A stretch of 64,000 nucleotides of DNA from Bradyrhizobium daqingense (GCF_021044685.1 NZ_CP088014.1:806001-870000); one strand, 5' to 3'. Positions 38,364-47,659 are shown, numbered from the stretch's first letter. Made by a program: numbers and translations. The notes: generated from the letters alone by a model not told the origin.

Positions 38364-38789
38364 ATGTCCGTGAACGTCCTCTACAAGACCAGCGCCAAGG
38401 CGACCGGCGGCCGCGACGGCCATGCGGCAACCCTCGACGGCGCGCTCGACGTCAAGCTGACCACGCCGAAGGAGCTCGGCGGCGGCGGCGGCGCCGGCAA
38501 CAATCCGGAGCAGCTGTTCGCGGCCGGCTATGCCGCCTGCTTCATCGGCGCGATGAAGTTCGTGTCCTCGCAGGGCGGCCCCAAGGTTCCGGCCGATGCC
38601 TCCGTGACCTCGACCGTCGGCATCGGCCCGCGCTCGGAGGGCGGCTTCGGTCTCGACATCGACCTCGCCGTCTCGCTGCCGGGCCTCGCCCGCGCCGAGG
38701 CCGAAGCGCTGGTCGAGAAGGCGCACCAGGTGTGTCCGTACTCCAATGCCACGCGCGGGAACGTCGACGTTCGCCTGACGGTCGTCTGA
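38364..38789 (+). CDS. ohr: Organic hydroperoxide resistance protein Ohr
   Basis: A 141-residue thiol peroxidase of the OsmC/Ohr family that reduces organic hydroperoxides, normally with lipoylated or dihydrolipoyl partners. The two redox cysteines are Cys59 ([11 protein letters not shown]) and Cys124 ([13 protein letters not shown]). The N-terminal [16 protein letters not shown] is typical. ATG 38364 follows AGGGAG by six bases; the ATG two codons earlier overlaps that site and is less likely. Regulated by the divergent OhrR. Confidence 0.96.
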   Translation: MSVNVLYKTSAKATGGRDGHAATLDGALDVKLTTPKELGGGGGAGNNPEQLFAAGYAACFIGAMKFVSSQGGPKVPADASVTSTVGIGPRSEGGFGLDIDLAVSLPGLARAEAEALVEKAHQVCPYSNATRGNVDVRLTVV

Positions 38790-38803
38790 CCGACGTGCGA
38801 ATT

Positions 38804-38833
38804 GGCTGGCCCGGGATCCCCATCGGGCCGGCC
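38804..38833 (+). terminator. Hairpin after ohr
   Basis: GGCTGGCCCG and CGGGCCGGCC form a 10-bp stem with one U-G wobble around a 10-base loop, 15 bases after the ohr stop. No T-run follows. Confidence 0.45.
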
Positions 38834-38952
38834 GCTTCCGCCGATTTGCCATTCCGGGGAATGCGCATACGCCCCTGCCCGCGGGGCCATTGCTGGTATG
38901 CACGAACCTCGCTAGGCCTGTAATCAATTGTCGACACAGGGGAAGCGAAGGC

Positions 38953-40173
38953 ATGAGTTCTGAAGCCGCGGGTTCTGAAGCCGTTCTGGGTGCCATGAGC
39001 GGATTGCGCGTCATCGATCTCACGCGCGTGCTCGGCGGTCCCTACTGCACCCAGATCCTCGCCGACCATGGCGCCGACGTGATCAAGGTCGAGCCGCCTG
39101 CGGGCGACGAGGTGCGCGAATGGGGCCCTCCTTTCCACGAGGAGGACGCGGCCTATTTCATCGGCATCAACCGCAACAAGCGCTCGATCGGCCTCGACCT
39201 CGCCGCCGAGGGCGGCCGTACCGTGCTGCTCAAGATGCTGGAGACCGCCGACGTCCTGATCGAGAATTTCAAGCCGGGCACGCTGGAGAAATGGGGCATC
39301 GGCAACGAAATCCTCAGCAAGAAATTTCCGCGCCTCGTGCATTGCCGGATCTGCGGCTTCGGCGCCGACGGTCCGCGCGGCGGCAATCCCGGCTATGACG
39401 CCATCATCCAGGCGATGACCGGCATGATCGCCGCGACCGGCTCGCCCGAGAGCGGGCCGATGCGGATCGGCGTGCCCCTGGTCGACATCACCACCGGCCT
39501 CTATGCGGCGATCGGTATCCTAATGGCTCTGTCGGAGCGGCAGCGGTCGGGCAAGGGCCAGTTCCTGGAGACGACGCTGTACGAGACCGGCCTTGCCATC
39601 ATGCATCCGCACACCGCGAATTATTTCATGCATGGCAAGCCGCCCTCGCTGACCGGCAACGAGCACCCGAACCTCGTGCCCTACGCGATCTTCCCGACCA
39701 AGACCGACGACATCTTCATCGGCGTCGGAAACGACGGCACGTTCCGCAAGCTCGTCAAGGAGATCGGCAAGCCCGAGCTCGGCACCGACCCGCGGTTCGC
39801 CCGCAACAAGGACCGCATCGCCAACCGCGAGGCGCTGCGCGCCGAGCTTGCCGCGGTGTTCAGCCAGCACGAGGCCGAGCCGCTGTGCAACCGCCTGCTC
39901 GCGGCGGGCCTGCCCGCGGGTCCCGTGCAGAAGATCGATCAGGCCTTGGCCAACCCGCACACCGTCGCGCGCGGCGATATCATCGAGAAGGATTGGTACA
40001 AGGGCGTGGCCTCGCCGATCCGGCTCGACCGCACCAAGCCGAGCCTGCGCCGCGTGCCGCCGAAATTCAGCCAGCACGCGACGGAGGTGCTCGGCGAGTT
40101 CGGCTACGCCCAGGCCGAGATCGACTCGATGCTGGAGAAGGGCACGGTCTGCGGCCCCGAGCGCAAGCGCTAA
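38953..40173 (+). CDS. CaiB/BaiF family (class III) CoA-transferase
   Basis: A 406-residue class III CoA-transferase. The N-terminal LRVIDLTRVLGGPYCTQILADHGADVIKVEPPAGDEVR contains the family glycine loop and the catalytic Asp follows in GNPGYDAIIQAMTGMIAATG. CoA is moved between carboxylic acids by a ternary mechanism; related proteins act on formate/oxalate, carnitine or succinate/glutarate pairs. The substrate cannot be read from sequence. Start 38953 (MSSEAAGSEAV) has a GGGGAAGCGAAGG leader. It is monocistronic, between ohr and ugpB. Confidence 0.9.
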   Translation: MSSEAAGSEAVLGAMSGLRVIDLTRVLGGPYCTQILADHGADVIKVEPPAGDEVREWGPPFHEEDAAYFIGINRNKRSIGLDLAAEGGRTVLLKMLETADVLIENFKPGTLEKWGIGNEILSKKFPRLVHCRICGFGADGPRGGNPGYDAIIQAMTGMIAATGSPESGPMRIGVPLVDITTGLYAAIGILMALSERQRSGKGQFLETTLYETGLAIMHPHTANYFMHGKPPSLTGNEHPNLVPYAIFPTKTDDIFIGVGNDGTFRKLVKEIGKPELGTDPRFARNKDRIANREALRAELAAVFSQHEAEPLCNRLLAAGLPAGPVQKIDQALANPHTVARGDIIEKDWYKGVASPIRLDRTKPSLRRVPPKFSQHATEVLGEFGYAQAEIDSMLEKGTVCGPERKR

Positions 40174-40320
40174 GTCGCCGGCCTTCTCCATCCGATATCC
40201 ATGCCGCATTGCGGCGCAGGCACGCACGTGCAGCGCGAACGAAAAAGGCTGCCGTCGGCATTCGCCTATTTTCCGGCTTCCCATTCCCTGCGCTTGCCGC
40301 TTTCGTTTCTCCCGCTTACA

Positions 40321-40338
40321 CAGTCATGTGAACGTCAT
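40321..40338 (+). promoter_or_regulatory. Candidate Pho box upstream of ugpB
   Basis: CAGTCAT-GTGA-ACGTCAT has the 7-4-7 direct-repeat layout of the PhoB box (consensus CTGTCAT-N4-CTGTCAT), matching 6/7 and 5/7 positions, 55 bases before the ugpB start. This fits phosphate-starvation control of glycerol-3-phosphate uptake. Confidence 0.55.
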
Positions 40339-40392
40339 ATGGCGCTGCTAGCGCAAGCGCTTCTTTAGTGACGGGCAAGGGAGGTTTTCTTG

Positions 40393-41703
40393 ATGGCTCT
40401 TCGACACTTTGGTGCGGCTTTCGCAGTCGCCGTTGGCATGGCGGCCTCGCCGGCGCTGGCCGTCACCGAAATCCAGTGGTGGCACGCCATGACCGGCGCG
40501 AACAACGACGTCATCGTCAAGCTCGCCGGCGACTTCAACTCCGCGCAGAGCGATTACAAGGTGGTCCCGACCTACAAGGGCAACTACGCCGACACGATGA
40601 ACGCCGGCATCGCCGCGTTCCGTGCCGGCAACGCGCCGCACATTATGCAGGTGTTCGAGGTCGGCACCGCGACCATGATGGCCGCGACCGGGGCGGTTAA
40701 ACCGGTCTACAAGCTGATGCAGGACGCCGGCGAGAAGTTCGATCCCAAGGCCTATCTGCCCGCGATCACCGGCTATTACTCGACCTCGAAGGGCGAGATG
40801 CTGTCCTTCCCCTTCAACTCCTCGTCCACGGTGATGTGGGTCAATCTCGACGCGCTGAAGAAGGCCAATGTCGAGATTCCCAAGACCTGGCCCGAAGTGT
40901 TCGACGCGGCGAAGAAGCTGAAGGCGGCCGGCCATGCCACCTGCGGGTTCTCCAACTCCTGGGTCACCTGGGTCAATCTCGAGCAGCTCTCCGCCTGGCA
41001 CAACGTGCCGCTCGCCAGCAAGGCCAACGGCCTCGACGGCTTCGACACGGTGCTCTCCTTCAACGGGCCGCTGCAGGTCAAGCACCTCCAGAACCTTGTC
41101 GAGCTCCAGAAGGACAAGACCTACGATTATGCTGGGCGCACCAACACCGGTGAAGGCCGCTTCACGTCCGGCGAATGCCCGCTCTACCTGACTTCGTCGG
41201 CCTTCTTCGGCAACGTGAAGGCTCAAGCCAAGTTCGCCTTCACCGCGGTGCCGATGCCCTATTATCCCGACGCGAAGGGCGCACCGCAGAACTCGATCAT
41301 CGGCGGCGCCTCGCTCTGGGTGATGGGCGGCAAGTCGGCCGACGAATACAAGGGCGTGGCGAAATTCCTGACCTTCCTCTCGGATACCGATCGCCAGGTC
41401 TTCATCCACAAATCGTCCGGCTATCTGCCGATCACCAAGGCCGCCTATGACAAGGCCAAAGCCGAGGGCTTCTACAAGGATCAGCCCTATCTCGAGACGC
41501 CGCTGCTCGAGCTGACCAACAAGGAGCCGACCGAGAATTCCCGCGGCCTGCGCCTCGGCAACATGGTGCAGCTGCGCGACGTCTGGGCGGAAGAAATCGA
41601 GCAGGCGCTCGCCGGCAAGAAGACCGCCAAGCAGGCGCTGGATGCCGCCGTCGAGCGCGGCAACACGATGCTGCGTCAGTTCGAAAAGACCGCCGTGAAG
41701 TAA
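40393..41703 (+). CDS. ugpB: sn-glycerol-3-phosphate ABC transporter, periplasmic binding protein
   Basis: A 436-residue periplasmic protein with signal peptide [23 protein letters not shown]. It begins its mature part with [26 protein letters not shown], the UgpB signature, and also shows SSSTVMWVN and [13 protein letters not shown]. It captures glycerol-3-phosphate or its diesters for the UgpAE channel. First gene of a complete ugpBAEC set; a Pho-box-like site lies upstream. A TTG three bases earlier is in frame, but ATG 40393 is preferred. Confidence 0.94.
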   Translation: MALRHFGAAFAVAVGMAASPALAVTEIQWWHAMTGANNDVIVKLAGDFNSAQSDYKVVPTYKGNYADTMNAGIAAFRAGNAPHIMQVFEVGTATMMAATGAVKPVYKLMQDAGEKFDPKAYLPAITGYYSTSKGEMLSFPFNSSSTVMWVNLDALKKANVEIPKTWPEVFDAAKKLKAAGHATCGFSNSWVTWVNLEQLSAWHNVPLASKANGLDGFDTVLSFNGPLQVKHLQNLVELQKDKTYDYAGRTNTGEGRFTSGECPLYLTSSAFFGNVKAQAKFAFTAVPMPYYPDAKGAPQNSIIGGASLWVMGGKSADEYKGVAKFLTFLSDTDRQVFIHKSSGYLPITKAAYDKAKAEGFYKDQPYLETPLLELTNKEPTENSRGLRLGNMVQLRDVWAEEIEQALAGKKTAKQALDAAVERGNTMLRQFEKTAVK

Positions 41704-41752
41704 GGCGACCGACGGCAGGCCGGGATGCCGGCCTGCCGCTCCTGCGGGCATC

Positions 41753-42634
41753 ATGCAAAAGCAAGCCATTTTCCAATCAAAGCTGCTGCCCTACGCGCTG
41801 GTTGCGCCGCAGCTCGCGATCGTGCTGATCTTTTTCTACTGGCCGGCCTTGCAGGCGGTGATCCAGTCCTTCCTGCTCCAGGATGCCTTCGGCCTGTCGA
41901 CCAGCTTCGTCTGGTTCGAGAACTATCTCGACCTGTTCAAGGAGCGCGCCTATTTCGAGGCGATCGTCCGGACCTTCTTCTTCTCGTTCGCCATTGCGGT
42001 ATCCTCGCTGTCCTTCGCGCTTCTGCTCGCCGTGATGGCGGACAAGCCGCTGCGCGGCGGAACGCTGTACCGCACGCTGCTGATCTGGCCCTATGCGGTG
42101 GCGCCGCCGGTCGTCGGCGTGCTCTGGATCTTCATGCTGCATCCCTCGCTCGGCGTGCTCGCGCGGTACTTGCGCGCCCTGGGCATCGACTGGAATCCGC
42201 TGCTCGACGGCGATCAGGCCGCGGCGCTGATCATCCTCGCCGCCGCCTGGAAACAGATCTCCTACAACTTCCTGTTCTTCCTCGCCGGCCTCCAGAGCAT
42301 CCCGCGCAGCGTGCTCGAGGCGGCCGCAATCGACGGCGCGCGCCCGATGCGCAGGTTCTGGACCGTGACCTTTCCGCTGCTGTCGCCGACCATCTTCTTC
42401 CTGCTGGTCGTCAACATCGTCTACGCCTTCTTCGACACATTCGGCATCATCGACACCATGACCCGCGGCGGGCCTGGCAAGTCGACAGAGACGCTGGTCT
42501 ACAAGGTCTATACCGACGGCCTGCTCGGCGGCAATCTCGGCAGCTCTGCCGCGCAATCGGTGATTCTGATGATCATGGTGATCGTGCTGACGGGAATCCA
42601 GTTCCGCTTCGTCGAACGCAAGGTGACCTACTGA
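41753..42634 (+). CDS. ugpA: sn-glycerol-3-phosphate ABC transporter permease UgpA
   Basis: A 293-residue inner membrane permease with six predicted helices. The N-terminus [29 protein letters not shown] is typical of MalF/UgpA-like permeases. The cytoplasmic EAA loop that contacts the ATPase reads [24 protein letters not shown]. The stop overlaps the ugpE start by one base (TGATG), so the two channel subunits are made together. Confidence 0.94.
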   Translation: MQKQAIFQSKLLPYALVAPQLAIVLIFFYWPALQAVIQSFLLQDAFGLSTSFVWFENYLDLFKERAYFEAIVRTFFFSFAIAVSSLSFALLLAVMADKPLRGGTLYRTLLIWPYAVAPPVVGVLWIFMLHPSLGVLARYLRALGIDWNPLLDGDQAAALIILAAAWKQISYNFLFFLAGLQSIPRSVLEAAAIDGARPMRRFWTVTFPLLSPTIFFLLVVNIVYAFFDTFGIIDTMTRGGPGKSTETLVYKVYTDGLLGGNLGSSAAQSVILMIMVIVLTGIQFRFVERKVTY

Positions 42635-43482
42635 TGGTGGAGGAAGAGGGCTTCCGGCGCTACATCGCCCACATCATCCTCTGGATCGGGATCGCGATCG
42701 TCGCCTTCCCGGTCTATCTCGCCTTCGTCGCCTCCACGCAGGACAACGCCGTGATCGCCAACGGCCAGATGTCGCTGCTGCCGGGCGGCCATTTCCTCGA
42801 AACCTACTACCAGACGATCTTCGTCGGCACGAGCGGCTCCACCCGCGAGCCAGTCGGCAACATGATGCTGAACTCGCTGGTGATGGCGATGCTGATCGCG
42901 ATCGGCAAGATCGCGGTCTCGATCATCTCGGCCTATGCGATCGTCTATTTCCGCTTTCCGTTCCGGATGGCGATCTTCTGGATCATCTTCATCACCCTGA
43001 TGCTGCCGGTCGAGGTGCGCATCTATCCGACCTACAAGATCGTCGCCGACCTGCACATGCTCGACAGCTATGCCGGCCTGTCGCTGCCGCTGATCGCATC
43101 CGCGACCGCAACGCTGCTGTTCCGCCAGTTCTTCATGACCGTACCGGACGAGCTTTTGGAAGCCTCGCGCATCGACGGCGCCGGCCCGTTCCGTTTCTTC
43201 TGGGATACGCTGCTGCCGCTATCGCGCACCAACATGGCGGCGCTGTTCGTGATCCTGTTCATCCTCGGCTGGAATCAATATCTCTGGCCGCTGCTGATCA
43301 CCACGCGCGACGACATGCAGACCATCCAGATCGGCATCCGCAAGATGATCACCACCACCGATGCGCTCACCGAATGGCCGATCGTGATGGCGACCGCCGT
43401 GCTCGCCATGCTGCCGCCGGTGTTCGTCGTCGTTGTCATGCAGAAGCTGTTCGTGCGCGGACTGGTCGAGACGGAAAAGTAG
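42634..43482 (+). CDS. ugpE: sn-glycerol-3-phosphate ABC transporter permease UgpE
   Basis: A 282-residue permease of the MalG/UgpE type with six predicted helices. The start helix is HIILWIGIAIVAFPVYLAFVAST, and the EAA loop is LLEASRIDGAGPFRFFWDTLLPL. The conserved TLMLPVEVRIYPTYKIVADLHMLDSYAGLSLP segment is UgpE-like. It forms the channel with UgpA. Six bases separate it from ugpC. Confidence 0.94.
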   Translation: MVEEEGFRRYIAHIILWIGIAIVAFPVYLAFVASTQDNAVIANGQMSLLPGGHFLETYYQTIFVGTSGSTREPVGNMMLNSLVMAMLIAIGKIAVSIISAYAIVYFRFPFRMAIFWIIFITLMLPVEVRIYPTYKIVADLHMLDSYAGLSLPLIASATATLLFRQFFMTVPDELLEASRIDGAGPFRFFWDTLLPLSRTNMAALFVILFILGWNQYLWPLLITTRDDMQTIQIGIRKMITTTDALTEWPIVMATAVLAMLPPVFVVVVMQKLFVRGLVETEK

Positions 43483-43488
43483 AGACTT

Positions 43489-44577
43489 ATGGCTAACGTC
43501 ACCCTGCGCAACGTCCGCAAGACCTATCCCGGCGGCTTCGAGGCCATCAAGGGCGTCGACGTCGATGTCGGCGACGGACAGTTCTGCGTGCTGGTCGGCC
43601 CCTCCGGCTGCGGCAAGTCCACGCTGCTGCGCATGGTCGCGGGGCTGGAGACCGTCACCGGCGGCGAGATCGACATCGGCGGGCGCGTGGTCAACCAGAT
43701 CGAGCCCGCCGATCGCGACATCGCGATGGTGTTCCAGAATTACGCGCTCTATCCGCATATGAGCGTCTACAACAACATGGCCTACGGCCTGCGCAACCGC
43801 GGCATGGCGGAAGCCGAGATCAAGACCCGCGTCGAGGAAGCCGCGCGCGTGCTCGAACTGTCCGCCATGCTGGAGCGCAAGCCGCGCCAGCTCTCCGGCG
43901 GCCAGCGCCAGCGCGTCGCCATGGGCCGCGCCATCGTGCGCCAACCGAAGGTCTTTCTGTTCGACGAGCCGCTCTCCAATCTCGATGCAAAGCTGCGCAT
44001 CGCGATGCGCGTCGAGATCCGTAAATTGCAGCGCCGGCTCAACACGACCTCCATCTACGTCACCCACGACCAGCTCGAGGCGATGACGCTCGCCGACATT
44101 CTGGTCGTGATGAACGGCGGCCAGGTTGAGCAGGTCGGCAATCCCCTGGCGATCTACGAGAAGCCGGCGACGACCTTCGTCGCCTCCTTCATCGGCGCGC
44201 CGCCGATGAATCTGATGTCGACACGTCCCGAGGAGATCAGATCGCAGCTCGCCGGCAGCAACGCCGCGGACGCCGGCATCCTCGGCATCCGCCCGGAAGA
44301 CTTCGTCATCACCGACCAGACCCCGGCCGGCGGCGTCGCCTTGCCGCTGACCGTGGAGGCGATCGAGCGCGTGGGCGCGGAGACCTTCATCTACGGCGCG
44401 CGGGCCGAGGAAGACCAGCGCGTCGCCGCGACCCCGGGCGAGCTGCCGCCCGGCGAGATCATCGTCCGCATTCCCGGAACGGAAGCGCCCGCCATCGGCC
44501 AGAGGATCCGCGTCGCCGCAGCGCGGGCGAAGCTGCATCTGTTCAGCGCCGACGGGCGGAAGCGGCTCGAGGCCTGA
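43489..44577 (+). CDS. ugpC: sn-glycerol-3-phosphate ABC transporter ATP-binding protein
   Basis: A 362-residue ATPase of the MalK/UgpC type. Walker A is GPSGCGKST, signature [15 protein letters not shown], Walker [17 protein letters not shown], and the switch His is in [14 protein letters not shown]. The C-terminal OB-like regulatory domain ([10 protein letters not shown] onward) is complete. It powers UgpAE. In E. coli such ATPases can be controlled through the regulatory domain; nothing specific is visible here. Last gene of the operon. Confidence 0.95.
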   Translation: MANVTLRNVRKTYPGGFEAIKGVDVDVGDGQFCVLVGPSGCGKSTLLRMVAGLETVTGGEIDIGGRVVNQIEPADRDIAMVFQNYALYPHMSVYNNMAYGLRNRGMAEAEIKTRVEEAARVLELSAMLERKPRQLSGGQRQRVAMGRAIVRQPKVFLFDEPLSNLDAKLRIAMRVEIRKLQRRLNTTSIYVTHDQLEAMTLADILVVMNGGQVEQVGNPLAIYEKPATTFVASFIGAPPMNLMSTRPEEIRSQLAGSNAADAGILGIRPEDFVITDQTPAGGVALPLTVEAIERVGAETFIYGARAEEDQRVAATPGELPPGEIIVRIPGTEAPAIGQRIRVAAARAKLHLFSADGRKRLEA

Positions 44578-44670
44578 GCTGGTTCCGAAACCAGAGTACG
44601 AAAACAACCCCATGCACAGTAGAGCAGGGCCTGTTTTCATTGGAGAAATTTTCTCGCGAATTCGCCCCGC

Positions 44671-44742
44671 CCGGATCGCCCCGGCATCCACGTTCTCAGT
44701 GCCGCGAGCAAGGTCGTGGTGGCCGGGACGAGCCCGGCCATG
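44671..44742. repeat. Second-family intergenic repeat, copy F1
   Basis: Contains GGCATCCACG and then GTGGTGGCCGGGACGAGCCCGGCCATGG, the shared parts of the copies at 58955 and 62976 (CCGGGCATCCACG ... GTGGATGGCCGGG..AAGCCCGGCCATGACG). Confidence 0.65.
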
Positions 44743-44809
44743 GCGCACCTGAGGCTATATCGAGCCTATCGATGGTGAAATCGGGCCATCCACAGCTTCC
44801 CGCTACCTG

Positions 44810-44839
44810 CTTGAACCCGCAGGGGAACATGCCCATATT
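44810..44839 (+). promoter_or_regulatory. Candidate sigma-32 (RpoH) promoter of hsp20
   Basis: CTTGAA at 44810-44815 and CCCATATT at 44832-44839, spacer 16 bases, match the heat-shock consensus CTTGAA-N13-17-CCCCATNT. A start near 44845 would give an approximately 60-base leader that contains the thermometer. Confidence 0.6.
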
Positions 44840-44842
44840 GCT

Positions 44843-44900
44843 GATCAAGGGGTGCCGCTCGCGGGCCCTGATGCACCAAAGTCGCTTCGAGAGGACTTTG
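44843..44900 (+). promoter_or_regulatory. ROSE-type RNA thermometer in the hsp20 leader
   Basis: The 3' hairpin (44878-44899) is AAAGUC-G-CU / loop UCGAG / AGGACUUU. AAAGUC pairs with GACUUU, a single G is bulged, and CU pairs with AG, so the Shine-Dalgarno AGGA (44892-44895) is locked by UCGCU. This is exactly the U[U/C]GCU-AGGA pairing with a bulged G that defines ROSE elements, first described in Bradyrhizobium. An upstream GC-rich hairpin (AGGG...CCGC/GCGG...CCCT, about 44847-44870) completes a compact element. Melting at heat-shock temperature would free translation. Confidence 0.85.
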
Positions 44901-44906
44901 TAAACT

Positions 44907-45332
44907 ATGTCTCGTGTTCCAACGCTCTCCAGTCCCTTCCTGCTGGGCTTCGACGAGATCGAGCGGGTGCTCGATCGGGTCGTCAAAGGCGCCGACGGCT
45001 ATCCTCCCTACAATATCGAGAGGTGCAGTGGCGCGGACAACCAGCCCGAGCGTTTGCGCATCACGCTGGCGGTCGCCGGATTCACCCGCGACCAACTCGA
45101 TGTAACCATTGAGGAAAACCAGCTCGTGATCCGCGGACGGCAGCAGGACGACAAGTCCCGGCAATACATCCATCGCGGCATCGCCGCGCGCCACTTCCAG
45201 CGCACCTTCGTGCTGGCGGAGGGGATGCTGGTGCTGGGCGCGGATCTGAAGAACGGGCTGTTGTCGATCGATCTTGCCCGGCCTGAACCGGAGAGGATCG
45301 TTAAGACAATCGCTATCAATGAGCACGAATAA
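44907..45332 (+). CDS. Small heat shock protein, Hsp20/alpha-crystallin family
   Basis: A 141-residue chaperone that holds unfolding proteins. The alpha-crystallin domain spans about 33-130: YNIERCSGADNQPERLRITLAVAGFTRDQLDVTIEENQLVIRGRQ, then the A-x-x-x-F-x-R-x-F part ARHFQRTFVLAEGM and the ADLKNGLLSIDLARPEPE strand. The N-terminal arm is short (IbpA-like, PFLLGFDEIERVLDRV). Controlled by a sigma-32-type promoter and a ROSE thermometer. The DUF1150 gene 50 bases downstream is its common neighbour. Confidence 0.95.
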   Translation: MSRVPTLSSPFLLGFDEIERVLDRVVKGADGYPPYNIERCSGADNQPERLRITLAVAGFTRDQLDVTIEENQLVIRGRQQDDKSRQYIHRGIAARHFQRTFVLAEGMLVLGADLKNGLLSIDLARPEPERIVKTIAINEHE

Positions 45333-45382
45333 TGGAACGAGTAGCGGACTCGACCGCTTAGTGTTCCAGAGGAGTCGAGACC

Positions 45383-45655
45383 ATGAGTGAAGGTCACGTT
45401 GCGTTCGAATACGAAGCCAAGAATGTCTCTCCGGAGACGCTGGCAACCCTGGGCGAAGGTCATATCGCCTATGTGAAGCAGATCCGTTCCGAGGACGTAC
45501 CGGGCCTGTTTCCCGAGGCGCCCAAGATTGCGCCAGGCCTCAAGCTGTTCGCGCTCCACGCCGCCGACGGCACGCCGATCATGCTGACCGACAGCCGCGA
45601 AGCCGCGATCGCCAACGCCTGGAGCAACGAGCTGCAAGCGGTGAGTGTGCACTGA
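45383..45655 (+). CDS. DUF1150 family protein
   Basis: A 90-residue protein of a small alphaproteobacterial family (YVKQIRSEDV, LFALHAADGTPIMLTDSREAAIANAWSNEL). No catalytic motif or membrane segment is visible. Function is unknown. Its regular position behind hsp20 genes suggests a role in the heat-shock response; here it shares the transcript, with its own GAGG site (GAGGAGTCGAG), and a strong terminator follows. Confidence 0.88.
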   Translation: MSEGHVAFEYEAKNVSPETLATLGEGHIAYVKQIRSEDVPGLFPEAPKIAPGLKLFALHAADGTPIMLTDSREAAIANAWSNELQAVSVH

Positions 45656-45687
45656 GCACACGCGCTTTCCGCGCGGATAGAGTTTCG

Positions 45688-45720
45688 AACGGGCACGCGA
45701 AAACGTGCCCGTTTGCGTTT
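45688..45720 (+). terminator. Intrinsic terminator after hsp20-DUF1150
   Basis: AACGGGCACG and CGTGCCCGTT form a perfect 10-bp stem around loop CGAAAA, followed by TGCGTTT, 32 bases after the DUF1150 stop. Confidence 0.82.
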
Positions 45721-45800
45721 GAGCAGTTGGGCAGGATCAATGCAACTTGGTCCGCGTGCTCTGAAATTGCTCGCCGGACTCGAAGCTGCTTAGATGCAGC

Positions 45801-46427
45801 ATGCCAGCCAAAGCCGAACGTCTCACCAAGCAACAATTGTGGTTTCCGGCCGGCCGCTATTTCCTGCGCACGATCAAGCGGGATGATGCCTCGCAGCGCT
45901 GGGCGGACTGGCTCTCCGATCCCTGGACGGTGCACGTGCTCAACACGTCGCCGCGTGCGATGACCAAGGCCGACATCGTCGAATACATCAAATCCTTCGA
46001 TCAGCGCGAACGGCTTCTGCTCGGGATGTTCGAGCGCGGCAGCCGCGCGCATGTCGGCTTCATCCGCCTCGACATCGATGCGCCCGCCAGCGAAGCGCTG
46101 GTCAGCGCCGTGATCGGAGAAAAAGAACATCGCAATGCCGGAGCGACGGTGAACACTTTCATCCCGCTGCTCAAGTTCGTGTTCGACGATCTCGAGCTGA
46201 GCCGCATCCGCGCGTTCGTGCTGGAGCGAAACCAGACCACCATTGAGTATCTGTCGAAGCTCGGCTGGACGCTCGAGCCAGAACCCGACAATCCCGTGCG
46301 ATCGCACACGGATGGATCACTTCTGGTGTTGCGTCGGATGACCTGGGACAGGCCCGGTTTCCAGGCCTGGTTGAAGAGCCCGATCGGGCAGCGCATCGTG
46401 AAACGCATGGAAGCGGCACGGGGTTGA
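45801..46427 (+). CDS. GNAT family N-acetyltransferase
   Basis: A 208-residue GNAT-fold protein related to RimJ/RimL-type enzymes. The strand-helix core is visible from LRTIKRDDASQRWADWLSDP through VGFIRLDIDAPASEALVSAVIGEKEHRNAGATVNTFIPLLKFVFDDLELSRIRAFVLERNQTTIEYLSKLGW. The acetyl-CoA loop is degenerate (EKEHRNAGATVN instead of Q/RxxGxG/A). Substrate is unknown. The start is ATG 45801 (MPAKAERL). It converges on the outer membrane protein gene with a 35-base gap that holds a small CGGGG/CCCCG hairpin. Confidence 0.82.
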   Translation: MPAKAERLTKQQLWFPAGRYFLRTIKRDDASQRWADWLSDPWTVHVLNTSPRAMTKADIVEYIKSFDQRERLLLGMFERGSRAHVGFIRLDIDAPASEALVSAVIGEKEHRNAGATVNTFIPLLKFVFDDLELSRIRAFVLERNQTTIEYLSKLGWTLEPEPDNPVRSHTDGSLLVLRRMTWDRPGFQAWLKSPIGQRIVKRMEAARG

Positions 46428-46462
46428 GCCCCGGCCGCTCCCTTGTCTCCTTACGCGATCAA

Positions 46463-47302
46463 TCAGTATTTCGCGACGACGCGTGATCCGCCAAACCGAT
46501 AGTTGATGCCCACCTTTACGATGTCGATGTCCTGACGAATATCGATCAATGCGGTGGTGGCGGCGACCGGATTGGCGAATCCCACGCGCTTGCTGTCGAA
46601 GCCGTAGTGAGTGTACTCGATCAAGGCCGACCAGTTGGGAGCGAAGGCCCATTCGACACCGGCACCTGCCACCCAGCCCACGCGATCGGTGCTGGCGCTT
46701 GAATTACAGGGATCAAAAACGAGGAATCCCACGCCAGGACAAACGAAGCCCCCCATCGTCGGGAAATTATTCAGACTGTACCGGTCATGCGCAAATCCGA
46801 CGCCGCCCTTGCCATAAGCGAGGAAGCGATCCCATGTGTAGCCGAGCCGACCCGTGACGCTGGCGACCCAATCGGTGCGGCTCGATAGAGTGGCGGGCGC
46901 GCCGGTCTTGCCGGCGAAGAAGGGATCGTTGGCGGTGCCGTGAAGATCGGTGGCCGTGAAATCGCCGGCGATCCCGAGCACCCAGTTGCTGGCAAATTGG
47001 TAGTCGCAACCAGCCTGAACGCCTCCTACAATTCCGACGTCGCCGTTCACCCCAATGCGATCACCAGGCACATTGCCTATTGTCATTGCGGGCGAGATGA
47101 CAGCTCCCGTTCCAATGCCGGGATCGGTGAAGCCCGTTCGGCTCGCACCGCCGCCGACATGACCGCCGACATAGCAGCCGGTCCAGCTGAAAGGCACGGC
47201 CGCAGCGATCGGTGCCTTCGTGTAGGGACGGGCGCCCAGATCTGCAGCCTGAGCCGAGCCTGCAACAATCAGAGCCGACGTCGCCAGTAGCAGTCGCTTC
47301 AT
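46463..47302 (-). CDS. Outer membrane beta-barrel protein, Omp25/RopB-like
   Basis: A 279-residue porin-like protein. The signal peptide is MKRLLLATSALIVAGSAQAAD from ATG 47302, the third of three adjacent ATGs and the one best spaced from a GGGGG site. The mature part starts with a linker (LGARPYTKAPIAAAVPFSWTGCYVGGHVGG) typical of rhizobial Omp25 proteins. Alternating beta strands end in an aromatic C-terminal strand (DIVKVGINYRFGGSRVVAKY). It gives an 8-stranded barrel model. Role is structural or adhesive; several paralogs usually exist in Bradyrhizobium. Confidence 0.9.
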   Translation of the reverse strand: MKRLLLATSALIVAGSAQAADLGARPYTKAPIAAAVPFSWTGCYVGGHVGGGASRTGFTDPGIGTGAVISPAMTIGNVPGDRIGVNGDVGIVGGVQAGCDYQFASNWVLGIAGDFTATDLHGTANDPFFAGKTGAPATLSSRTDWVASVTGRLGYTWDRFLAYGKGGVGFAHDRYSLNNFPTMGGFVCPGVGFLVFDPCNSSASTDRVGWVAGAGVEWAFAPNWSALIEYTHYGFDSKRVGFANPVAATTALIDIRQDIDIVKVGINYRFGGSRVVAKY

Positions 47303-47602
47303 CATCATTCCCCCGACAATCAGCAATAGAAAACACCGGTAAGATACATCGGCTGATTCACGCCCGCTGTACTCGGTCAGCAACACCCAGATACTTTTGG
47401 AAATGCAGCTTGTGAGAGGTGAGCGCAAAGCGCCGTAGCATGACGTTTTGAGCGCGACGACGACGCTTTGAGCTTAGTTTTCGACAAAGACAGACGGATG
47501 CGAAGCCGCAATCGCGCTTTGGCTCAAGCGAATGCGACGCGCGTTCTTTTGTCGCGGATGACGCTTCTGCATCGTCATTGCGAGAAGCACTTGCGACGAA
47601 GC

Positions 47603-47646
47603 AACGACGGAGTGCGAGGACACAAACGACGGAGTGCGAGGACACA
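47603..47646. repeat. Perfect 22-bp tandem duplication
   Basis: The unit AACGACGGAGTGCGAGGACA plus CA occurs twice head to tail without mismatch, so it is a recent duplication in non-coding DNA. Confidence 0.85.
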
Positions 47647-47659
47647 GCGCGCTCAAGTC

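Larger units (their letters stand above)
44578..44906. other. 329-base intergenic region before hsp20
   Basis: Holds a small CTGGTT/AACCAG hairpin just after ugpC, a repeat of the second palindromic family at about 44671-44742, a heat-shock-type promoter at 44810-44839 and a ROSE-type thermometer at 44843-44900 (separate entries). No gene is supported; the short frame from 44640 crosses the promoter. Confidence 0.7.

Noticed and set aside
42001..43482. Single long frame 41725-43482 as a fused permease
   Set aside because: Its first part is a shadow frame of ugpA; the genuine ugpA and ugpE are two proteins with a TGATG junction at 42632-42636.
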